Shown here in pieces: positions 56,213 through 64,000 of a stretch of 64,000 nt of DNA; within the stretch, counting starts at the first letter, position 1, and each line of letters begins with the position of its first letter. The position numbers and the translations under genes were made by a program. The DNA comes from Dromiciops gliroides (Eukaryota > Chordata > Mammalia > Microbiotheria > Microbiotheriidae): positions 88,426,382-88,490,381 of the forward strand of contig NC_057864.1 of the NCBI RefSeq assembly GCF_019393635.1. Direction: 5' to 3'. The notes under the pieces are model-generated. The model was not told the origin of the DNA. It ran no database searches and saw nothing but the letters and a program-made list of their open reading frames with translations.

Positions 56213-56362
56213 GGGGGCAGCTAGGTAGTGCAGTGGATAAAGCAGTGGCCCTGGATTCAGGAAGACCTGAGTTCAAATCCAGCCTCAGTCACTTGACACT
56301 TACTAGCTGTGTGACCCTGGGCAAGTCATTTAATCCCCATTGCCCCACAAAAATAATTAATT
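56213..56362 (+). repeat. WSINE1-type SINE inside L3
   Basis: 15-bp target duplication aattaaagctttcca/aattaaagctgtcca at 56198-56212 and 56363-56377, with one mismatch. Confidence 0.95.
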
Positions 56363-56621
56363 AATTAAAGCTGTCCAAATGGTTGCCTTCGGAGTGGTAA
56401 ATTCCTCCCCTTTCTCCCCTCCTCCCCAGTAGATATTCATTTAAAGCTGGATGACTACTTGTTCAGCGTATTTACACTTCTGATCTATACCAAGGGTTAC
56501 TTGAATTCAGGTAACTCCTTGGTGTAAGTCAGAGGTATAAAATTCACCTCATAGACTGCAAGCAATCTTTGGGGAGTATAAAACTTTCAAAAGTCTTTGA
56601 ACTAGATTAAAATGTAATTGG

Positions 56622-56929
56622 TGAGGGGCAACTAGGTGGCACAGTGGATAAAGTATGGGCCCTGGATTCAGGAGGACCTGAGTTCAAATATGGCCTCAGA
56701 CATTTGACACTTACTAGCTGTGTGACCCTGGGCAAATCACTTAACCCTCATTGTCCTGCAAAAAAAAAGGAAGGAAGGAAGGAAGGGAAAGAAAGAAAGT
56801 GAGAAGGAAAGAAGGAAGGAAGGAAGGAAGGAAGGAAGGAAGGAAGGAAGGAAGGAAGGAAGGAAGGAAGGAAGGAAGGAAGGAAGGAAGGAAGGAAGGA
56901 AGGAAGGAAGGAAGGAAGGAAGGAAAGAA
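56622..56929 (+). repeat. WSINE1-type SINE with (GGAA)n tail
   Basis: SINE body to about 56760 followed by roughly 160 bp of GGAA/GAAA repeat. Exact 13-bp duplication aaaatgtaattgg at 56609-56621 and 56930-56942 encloses both, so the microsatellite lies within the insertion. Confidence 0.95.
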
Positions 56930-56968
56930 AAAATGTAATTGGGAAATATTTATCAAAAAACAAATAAA

Positions 56969-57120
56969 GGGGCAGCTAGATGGCACAGTGGATAGAGCAC
57001 CGGCCCTGGAGTCAGGAGTACCTGAGTTCAAATCCGGCCTCAGACACTTAACACTTACTAGCTGTGTGACCCTAGGCAAGTCACTTAACCCCAATTGCCT
57101 CACTAAAAAAAAAAAACAAA
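56969..57120 (+). repeat. WSINE1-type SINE inside MITE
   Basis: Target duplication acaaataaa at 56960-56968 and 57121-57129. Confidence 0.93.
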
Positions 57121-57279
57121 ACAAATAAAAATGCAATACATTATAATGATAATTTGTGGTTTTCTAAATTTCTATGCAGTCAGACAAGAGTCCATTTCTT
57201 TTTTATTTGGACATCACTGATGGTAAATGAGCTCTCAGGTCCTATCCAAGTCTGAGATTCTGTGATTCTGTGTTCATTC

Positions 57280-57850
57280 TAGTTCCATTTCTCTCCCTTT
57301 ATACTCAAGAACCAAACTATGGCATACAAGTCTTAAAAAATGGATAGGTGGAGCTGGGGAAGGGGGGCAGAGAGACCAGATAATAGTCACCACTGACCTT
57401 GCCTTCTGCCATCCACCAATATTCAGTGATCTCATTCCTTGTTTCCCAAAAGTCCTAAGAGAGAATCTCCCAGACTTTCCAAAGGACCATTCTGTCAAAA
57501 AAAAGAAGTAAAATCATCTACAAAGATCATTTTATGCAATTTCTTAGGACATATAAAAATAAAGCTCTGTCCACATTTTGTAGAATCCATAGATAGTTAA
57601 TAGGTCTTTGAAATTGTTTACCAGACTTCTATTAAGTAAGGGGTTTTGAAATCACTTCAAAATTAACTTTCAACATTATTCTAAATGTTAACTGGTATTA
57701 TTTATATATTTGTGATGCTAAATAAGTTAGTATGCTGTAATGAGGAAAAACCACGGTGGCTCTCTATACATACTTCATGTGGATTACCTTTGTGATAAAA
57801 TGCATATATCTTGTTGTGAAAGGTAGGACAAGACAGGACAGGTATATATG
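57280..57850. other. unassigned intergenic sequence
   Basis: No gene or nameable repeat. Confidence 0.35.
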
Positions 57851-57871
57851 GAAGTAAGAATCCAGCAAGTT

Positions 57872-58008
57872 TGGGGGCAGCGAGGTGGTACAGTGGATAA
57901 AGCACCGGCCCTGGATTCAGGAGAACCTGAGTTCAAATCCGGCCTCAGACAGTTGACACTTACTAGCTGTGTGACCCTGGGCAAGTCACTTAAACCCCAT
58001 TGCCCCGC

Positions 58009-58039
<31 letters not shown>
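57872..58039 (+). repeat. WSINE1-type SINE
   Basis: Exact 16-bp target duplication aagaatccagcaagtt at 57856-57871 and 58040-58055. (CAAAA)n tail. Confidence 0.96.
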
Positions 58040-58055
58040 AAGAATCCAGCAAGTT

Positions 58056-58835
58056 GGAAGGCACTGGCAGGTGCTGTCAGTTTACAAGGCACAGACTCAA
58101 ATCCAGGAGGTCAGAATGCAGAAAGAAGGTTGAATGAGTATCATACCCAAGTCCAAAGGGCAAACTCAAGTTCTAAGTCTGGAGGGCCGGTGACAACAAG
58201 AATGGAGGAAGCCAGGTCAACACTGGGAGAAATGAACCAAGAATGAGGAAATACACAGGAACAAAAGTGCAAGTAATCAGGTTGAGGTCAATGATTAGGG
58301 TTCCAAAGGAAATGGAAGGGTTTGGGGAAAGAGGAAGCATCTGTAGGAAATGGCATCTTGACAGAGAGGAAAGGAAGAAGCATCCTTGGATCCTGAACAT
58401 GCAATCAAATCCACAGTGCGGTTAGAATCATGTTGTGCAATGGCTACAGAAAAGACAATTAAGCTCTCTTTATAGCAGCCCTGTCCCCAACAACTATGCG
58501 CTATTTTATAACAAAGAAAAACAGTTCAACAAAACTGACAAAATGGCTCTGAGGACACATAGAATTCTGTAACAGTTGTCCTTCCTATTTTTCTGCTGAG
58601 AGGATGTTTTATCACCAGTTATCTAAAACTGATTAGTCATTACAATTAATCATGTTCTTCTTAATTCGCTCTGTGTACTCTCATACAAATCTTCTCATTA
58701 CTTCCTGAAGCCTTCATAATTTCTTGAAGAATTTCCATAGAATATTGAATACAGTGCTAGAATTGAAGTCAGAAAGGCTTGAATTTGATCCCACTTCAGA
58801 CAGTTAACATTTAAAAGGCAATTAAGAAGTGTGTA
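58056..58835. other. unassigned intergenic sequence
   Basis: No gene or repeat recognised with confidence. Confidence 0.35.
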
Positions 58836-58839
58836 CAAC

Positions 58840-58990
58840 ATATATAAGAAAGGGATTATGAATAAGAATGTGTATTAAAGATGCCATCAGAGAAATGGAT
58901 GAAAAAAGATGATCTGGTCATGTAGCAAGAGCTAGAGATGTAATCCCTACACTGTTATTCTTGAACTGATCGGAGAAGGGGAGAAAGGTC
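58840..58990 (+). repeat. LINE-derived fragment (tentative)
   Basis: 'agatgatctggtcatgtagc aagagctagagatg' resembles the C-terminal 'GHVAR' region of a LINE ORF2. Frame broken, clade uncertain. Confidence 0.35.
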
Positions 58991-59384
58991 CCCACTATGT
59001 CCAGTGGTTTCCCTGCAATGAACTAAACACCAGATTACTGGTGCCATTAGTTCTTACTTGAACTAGACATAATAACAAGGTTCTTATCTAAGGAACACTG
59101 GGTCTGTATGAAGTCAGAGGATCTGAATTGGCTTAAAGAAGTCATAAATTCTATGGGAACAAGTTGTGATTGTTTTGTTTTTACCTTTAAAATGAGAGTA
59201 GGATTAAATGATCTTTAGAGAACCTTCTAAGAGTCTTAGATTCTATAACTTTTTAAACAAATTTCAAAAACCATCTGCAATAGGTTAATTTTATGTTTGT
59301 ATTATTGAGTTATTTTGAATATGGATTATTAACTAAATGGATTGTGTACACTTGTAAAATAAAATGATCACAAAGAGTTAATAT

Positions 59385-60180
59385 GTGTTCAATAAAATCA
59401 AATCATGCCATACCAAGCTAATTTCCTTTTCTGATAAGATCATTGGATTTATGGATCAAGGATATAATAAAAATAATATTGATGGTGAAAACTTATATTT
59501 AGATTACATTTTAGAGTTAAAAGGCAATTTCTACACATCTTCCTTTATCCTTATAAAAATCCTACAGGGTAGAAAGTTAAGAATTATAATCTCCAATTGA
59601 CATATGAAGAATTTTAAAGGTGAAATGACTTACTAATGAGTAACACGGCACTTACTACCCACGAGACTGCCTTTGGGCCTTTCCCATCATCTCTTTGGGT
59701 CTCAGTGTTCTCATCTATAAAACAAGGATATTGGGAAGATGTCCTGTAAGATCCTTTCTTGCTTTAAATCAATAATCCTATGATCCTATGATCTTGAGTG
59801 GTAAAACAAGTACACAAACTCAATTCTTTTAAACCAGTGCTCTTTCCACTCTCCCACATTCCCATTACAGACTCTATGAGACATCTGAGTCTCTCATGAT
59901 GCGTTTGTGTGCAAAATGGAGAAATGTGTGCTAATCAATGCTATGATAAGGGGATTTTGTAGCTGGATGAACAATTATGCACAAAACACGATTATTGATT
60001 CAGTAATCAACCCATCTCTGTGTTGCAAGGCTCTGTCAATTGCAAAGTCTGTTCAATTCAATTTTTTTTTCAACAGCATAGATGAAAGTGTAGAAAGACA
60101 AATGGACTAGACAACTAAAAAGTCTCAGTGGTCTAAAAATATGTACTAAAAACAAAACAACTCAACAGGGATTAATGTAA
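59385..60180 (+). repeat. L3/CR1 LINE reverse-transcriptase relic
   Basis: 'aatcatgccataccaagcta atttccttttctgata' and 'gagtctctcatgatgcgt ... aatggagaaatgtg' correspond to the RT region around a VSHD-x-VxKMEKC motif. The 3' block 'caacagggattaatgtaaag' is also present. Interrupted by a MIR at about 59470-59790. Non-functional. Confidence 0.6.
59470..59790 (+). repeat. MIR elements inside L3/CR1
   Basis: 'ttatccttataaaaatccta cagggtag' and 'tctcatctataaaacaagga' with 'aatcctatgatcctatgatc'. Probably two remnants. Confidence 0.5.
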
Positions 60181-60239
60181 AGTTTTGCATTTAGATTTTA
60201 AAAGAGAAAAATAGGAGTACCAGATCATTACTTGTGTCT

Positions 60240-60690
60240 TGAGTTACCTGTATGCAGGTCAAGAACCTGCAGTTAGAACTGAACATGGGGGGCAGCTAGA
60301 TGGCACAGTGAATAAAGCACTGGCCCTGCATTCAAGAGGACTTGAATTCAAATCCAGCCTCAGACACTTAATACTAACTAGCTGTGTGGCCCTGGGCAAG
60401 TCACTTAGCCTTCATTGCCCCACATTTAAAAAAAAAAGAACTGAACATGGAACTCTTTGGTTTAAGATTAGAAAAGGAGTATAACAAGGCTATATATCAT
60501 CACCTTATTTATTTAATTTATATGCAGAGTAAACCATTCAAAATGCCAAGCTGGATGAATCAAAAACTGGAATTAAGGTTGCCAGGAGAAATATCAACAA
60601 TATCAGATAGGTAGATGACACCACTCTGATGGCAGAAAGTGAAAAGGCATTAAGAAGCCTCTTTATAAGAGTGATAGTGTGTCTGACCCC
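60240..60690 (+). repeat. RTE LINE reverse-transcriptase relic
   Basis: 'cctgtatgcaggtcaagaac', 'ggtttaagattagaaaagga', 'atttatatgcagagtaaacc' and 'gatgacaccactctgatggc' follow the RTE RT domain. The catalytic YADD block reads stop-V-D-D. Interrupted by a SINE at 60289. Confidence 0.8.
60289..60436 (+). repeat. WSINE1-type SINE inside RTE
   Basis: Exact 14-bp target duplication agaactgaacatgg at 60275-60288 and 60437-60450. Confidence 0.95.
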
Positions 60691-60729
60691 TGTCTAGCAT
60701 TGATAAGGTAGAGAGAGATCATAGTCTTA

Positions 60730-61130
60730 AGGGTGATGCTGTTCATCCTTCATTCTTGAAGAGGCCCAATGACATCAGGGTAATGTCTTGACTTTCAAGC
60801 GAATTGGATTTAAGTGAGGCAGAGTTGTGCAGTCATCAGCCTCACTCTCTCCTCCAGAGAGTGCATCAGAGTGCAGGGGTAACATATAGGTCAAGATGAC
60901 TGGTGATGGCCCCTGATCCAGTGGGAGACCTTGGCCTTTTTAAGCTAAGGTCTTTCCCAGATTTCAGTTTGTCTGAGGAAATGTCCATTCAAAGGTGTTA
61001 GGGCAGAGAAAAAGCCCAACCACAATGACCTCTTCTCTCATCCATCTGGCATGACTAGAAGCTGGCACTTAGAAGAACCCCCCTGGTCAAAGGTTTTCAT
61101 TCACTTTGTGTTCCTGCAGACCATGACAAG
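60730..61130. repeat. unnamed marsupial interspersed repeat
   Basis: 'cattcttgaagaggcccaat gacatc', 'gattttaagtgaggcagag'-like and 'cagtgggagaccttggcctt' blocks belong to a family I recall as abundant in marsupials, but I cannot name its class. No coding potential. Confidence 0.5.
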
Positions 61131-61373
61131 TAAATGATATTGAAAGTTCACCAAGAAATAAATTTTGTTACTTCATACAAACATGTAGATTGCACAGTTC
61201 TTTCCACTCAACTCAAAATGCTAAGCAATCCTTTCAAGTACAACAAGGCTGCTGAAGTACCAGCAAACCATGCCACATTAAAAAAAATAGCTGAGGACAA
61301 TAACTAGGTATAGTTATCTTTGAGAGGAGTCTTAAAAACTCAGAGTAAAGGGGCATTTAAAAAACAATGCATC

Positions 61374-61534
61374 GGGGGCAGCTAGCTGGCGCAGTGGATA
61401 GAGCACCGGCCCTGGAGTCAGGAGTACTTGAGTTCAAATCCGGCCTCAGACACTTAACACTTACTAGCTGTGTGACCCTGGGCAAGTCACTTAACCCCAA
61501 TTGCCTCCCTAAAAAAAAAAAAAAAAAAAAAAAC
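61374..61534 (+). repeat. WSINE1-type SINE
   Basis: Long pure A tail (about 20). Target duplication caatgcatc at 61365-61373 and 61535-61543. Among the least diverged copies. Confidence 0.95.
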
Positions 61535-61544
61535 CAATGCATCA

Positions 61545-62004
61545 CAAATTCAGCCTATATCTTTATATCTGAACTTTAGAGGATAAAATCAATTCTGAAT
61601 TATCTCAAGAGACAGACAGTCCATTGGAGCACCCCAAGACATGATGATTTTGGTGATAAAGTGAATAACATTATTGTTTATTGATGCAGTTTTATGAATG
61701 ATCATTTCTTATTCCTGATAACTTAATACTATAATGTACACTAATGAAAAATTCTAGGCTTATTAGTTTCTGTTTTAATGGCTGATCTTTCCAATGAGCC
61801 TATTATTTCTTCAAACAATGTTTGCCAGTAATATATCATTAGATACACACTGTATCCATGCTGTATATTTATCATTAATAACTGATTGTTTCTCCTGGGT
61901 TACAAGTACTTTGAGAAGAGGAGAGGAAGCAGAATTCTGCCTTCCCTTTTCTCCCTCTATGAGCTTGGAGCATGACTCTTTATTGTCTAATGCTATCTTA
62001 TATT
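61545..62004. other. unassigned intergenic sequence
   Basis: No gene or nameable repeat. Confidence 0.35.
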
Positions 62005-62006
62005 AC

Positions 62007-62245
62007 AGCTAAGTGGCACAGTGACTAGAGTGACAGGCTTGGAGTCAAGAAGACTCATCTTCCTGAGTTCAAATCTGGCCTCAGAGACTTAGCAGTCTTA
62101 TGACTCTGGGCAAGTCACTTAACCCTGCTTACCTTAGTTTCCTCAGCTATAAAATGAGCTGGAGAAGGAAATGGCAATCCACTCTATAACTTTGCCAAGA
62201 AAACCCCAAATGGGACTCAAAGAGTGGGACGTGACTGGAAAAAAA
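62007..62245 (+). repeat. Mar1-type SINE, full length
   Basis: 'agctaagtggcacagtgact', 'gttcaaatctggcctcagag', 'cctcagctataaaatgagct', 'tttgccaagaaaaccccaaa' and 'agagtgggacgtgactgg'. Confidence 0.85.
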
Positions 62246-62294
62246 TTATTGTTTCATAGAATTTCAAAGTAGAAAATCATCCCATAAAGTTTTG

Positions 62295-62430
62295 TTGTTA
62301 TTGTTGTTGTTGCAGGACAATGGGGGTTAAGTGACTTGCCCAGGGTCACACAGCTAGTAACTATCAAGTGTCTTAGGCCATATTTGAACTTAGGTCCTCC
62401 TGAATCCACTGCGCCACCTTTGCTGCCCCC
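62295..62430 (-). repeat. WSINE1-type SINE, internally deleted
   Basis: Minus strand with a (GTT)n-type tail. Flanks atcccataaagttttg and atcccataagttttg form a near-perfect target duplication. Confidence 0.9.
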
Positions 62431-62434
62431 TATC

Positions 62435-62845
62435 CCATAAGTTTTGATTTTAAATTCTTATCAACTATTTTTTAGATCATTCAATTAAACTTATTTTTTA
62501 AAGTAATCAATGCACTAGAAGAAAGGGAAAGGGAGAGGTGGAATGTGGTAAAGTAGCTCATATAAAAGAAACAAGAAAAAGCTTATGGAGTGGAAGGGAA
62601 GATGGGGAAGGTTCGGGGGAGTGAGTGAGCCTTATTCTCATCAAAATTGGCTCAAAGAGGGAATAATATGCACACTCAAGTGGGTATAGTAATATATTTT
62701 GCCCTGAGGGAAAGTAGGGGAGAGGTGAAGGAAGGGAGGGCAGATTGGGGGAGGGGCAGTAAAAAGCAAAACACTTTTGAGGAGGGATAGGATGAAAGAA
62801 GATAGAAAACAGAATAAATATCAAGGGGAAGGAATAGGATGGAGG
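62435..62845. other. unassigned purine-rich sequence
   Basis: GA-rich DNA, no coding evidence. May be internal L1 3' UTR. Confidence 0.35.
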
Positions 62846-62849
62846 ATAA

Positions 62850-63215
62850 TACAGTTAGCAATAATAATTTTGAAAGAAATGATGAATGAGCAGGATGCTA
62901 TCAGAAGGACTTATGAAAAATGCAGACTATCAACAGAGAAAGAACTGATATCTGAATAGAGATTGAAGTATAATTTTACTTGGTAGTTCCTCTTTCTAAA
63001 GTTATTTTGTCTGTTCTCTTTCACAACCTGACTAATGTGAAGATATTTTGCATCACTGCACATGTAAAACTTATATTGAATTGCTTGATTTCTTAGGGAG
63101 GGGTTAGGAGGGAGGGAAGAAGATAATTTGGAACACAAAGTTTTAAAAAATCAACGTGAAAAAAAATTGTTTCTTTATTTTACATGTAACTTGGAGGAAA
63201 TTCCAAATAAATAAA
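62850..63215 (+). repeat. L1 LINE 3' UTR
   Basis: 'gagcaggatgctatcagaag', 'aacagagaaagaactgatat', 'tgactaatgtgaagatattt' and terminal 'atttggaacacaaagtttta' match marsupial L1 3' ends. Confidence 0.7.
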
Positions 63216-63219
63216 TTAA

Positions 63220-63865
63220 TTAAACCTAAATAAAATAAAATAAAAATAAAAATAATCCCAATTATTTCATAAGTGGTTTTAGGAATGTATATCCAAAAAT
63301 TACAATAAGCCAAACAGTTCTTGCTTTACTTAAAAGGACCATTCAGTATACTTCTACAGAAATTGAATTTGCCAGCAGACTTGGAAAAGAGAGGGAGGCA
63401 GGAAAGGGGCTTCCCTCTGTAGAGGGCAGAGTCCAGAACATAGTTCAATTGTACCTAGAGGGTCAACACAGGCCTAGGGGAGTATTGGCTGGAGGGCATA
63501 CTGGGGGGAGGGGCAGGGACAAACACTCTGGAGGCTGGAGGCACACCCAGTAGCCCAAGGTGAGGGGGGGGAAGGTTAAGAGCAGGCAAAACTCTCAGGA
63601 ATTCTCAGGCCTCTGGTGCTAGCTCTCTCTCTCTCTCTGCCTCCATTCTTTTGCTTTCACAGGAGGGTTTTGGGGGTTGGTTTTGTTGTTGTTGTTGTTG
63701 CTGCTGTTGCTGCTGCTATCGTTTTCAGTTGTTTTTTGGGGGCTAGGAGGAGGTTGAAAAGGACTAAGCTGAGGGACCAAAACAGAGAGAGAAATCACAG
63801 TATTGTAGAGTAAATTTAATATAGGTGTATTTTTAGAGAATTTATTTCTTTCAGAATTCTCTGGG
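63220..63865. other. unassigned sequence with (GTT/GCT)n
   Basis: AT-rich start, G-rich middle, and a (GTT)n/(GCT)n trinucleotide run at 63683-63718. No gene. Confidence 0.4.
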
Positions 63866-63869
63866 TAAA

Positions 63870-64000
63870 GTTGAAGAAAGCAAAAACTATACTTAGATGA
63901 ATGCATAGCAGCCGCACTTATAAAATGTTCAGATGACACAAAAATGGAAGCCATGTATGTAAAATGGCAACATCAGAAGCCAAAAAGATCTCAACAAACT
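63870..64000 (+). repeat. L3/CR1 LINE relic, running off the window
   Basis: 'tgttcagatgacacaaaaat gg' and 'ccaaaaagatctcaacaaac' match the RT block just after the catalytic aspartates in CR1/L3. Confidence 0.55.

Larger units (their letters stand above)
56530..57219. mobile_element. MITE family 1 copy with two SINEs
   Basis: Left end cagaggtataaaattcacct, right end tttggacatcactg. The body 'aaaatgtaattggg...aaatatttatcaaaaaacaa' is interrupted by SINEs at 56622 and 56969. Confidence 0.7.
56168..57275 (+). repeat. L3/CR1 LINE 3' end, split by nested elements
   Basis: 'ttcaaggaaaaacttcttta', 'agctggatgactacttgttc', then after the insertions 'gagctctcaggtcctatcca' and the CR1 terminal repeat gattctgtgattctgtg. 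Holds a WSINE1 (56213) and MITE 56530-57219, which itself holds two WSINE1s. Confidence 0.75.

Noticed and set aside
56741-57136. Long minus-strand frame rich in PSFL repeats, and its plus-strand counterpart
   Set aside because: Translation of the (GGAA)n microsatellite and a flanking SINE.

Overview
This window is vertebrate nuclear DNA, and the repeats point to a marsupial. Twenty-six copies of a tRNA-derived, A-tailed SINE (WSINE1 type) are present, together with longer Mar1-type SINEs that end in an RTE-like tail, marsupial MIR variants, L1, L2, L3/CR1 and RTE (BovB-like) LINE pieces, two small hAT-like MITE families and two probable solo LTRs. WSINE1-type elements are best known from Australian marsupials, so an australidelphian (possum, koala/wombat, dasyurid or relative) is my best guess. 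Species cannot be fixed from the sequence alone, and repeat family names were assigned from memory, not by a search.

I can support one protein-coding gene: RGS2, on the + strand, five coding exons between 15644 and 18701, encoding an intact 211-residue regulator of G-protein signalling. It has a CpG- and GC-box-rich promoter with a TATA box at 15566, a short 5' leader, consensus splice sites at all four introns, and an AATAAA signal at 19361. The four in-frame Met codons (1, 5, 16, 33) used as alternative starts in human RGS2 are all present, as are the three residues that give RGS2 its Gq preference (Cys106, Asn184, Glu191). A 91-bp (GC)n(AC)n tract lies about 1 kb upstream of the TATA box.

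Layout: 1-13.9 kb is upstream intergenic DNA with L1, L2 and SINE copies and a ~1.1 kb minus-strand solo LTR (9782-10878) inside a MIR. From 14 to 19.4 kb is the RGS2 unit, centred in a 10.6 kb zone with no WSINE1-type insertion. From 19.4 to 52 kb is downstream intergenic DNA rich in old LINE pieces, with a second probable LTR (about 30526-30970), a 63-bp inverted copy of nearby sequence (40538/40976) and an exact 167-bp tandem duplication (44104-44437). From 52 to 64 kb there is a dense SINE cluster (12 copies in under 10 kb), including an L3 > MITE > SINE nest in which a SINE tail has grown into a long (GGAA)n tract, and a decayed RTE reverse-transcriptase segment.

Open reading frames outside RGS2 fall in repeats or microsatellites, or in unassigned DNA with no recognisable homology. 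I found no operon, CRISPR array, tRNA or rRNA gene, and no sign of a new multi-gene system. The interest here is in gene regulation and in repeat-driven rearrangement.
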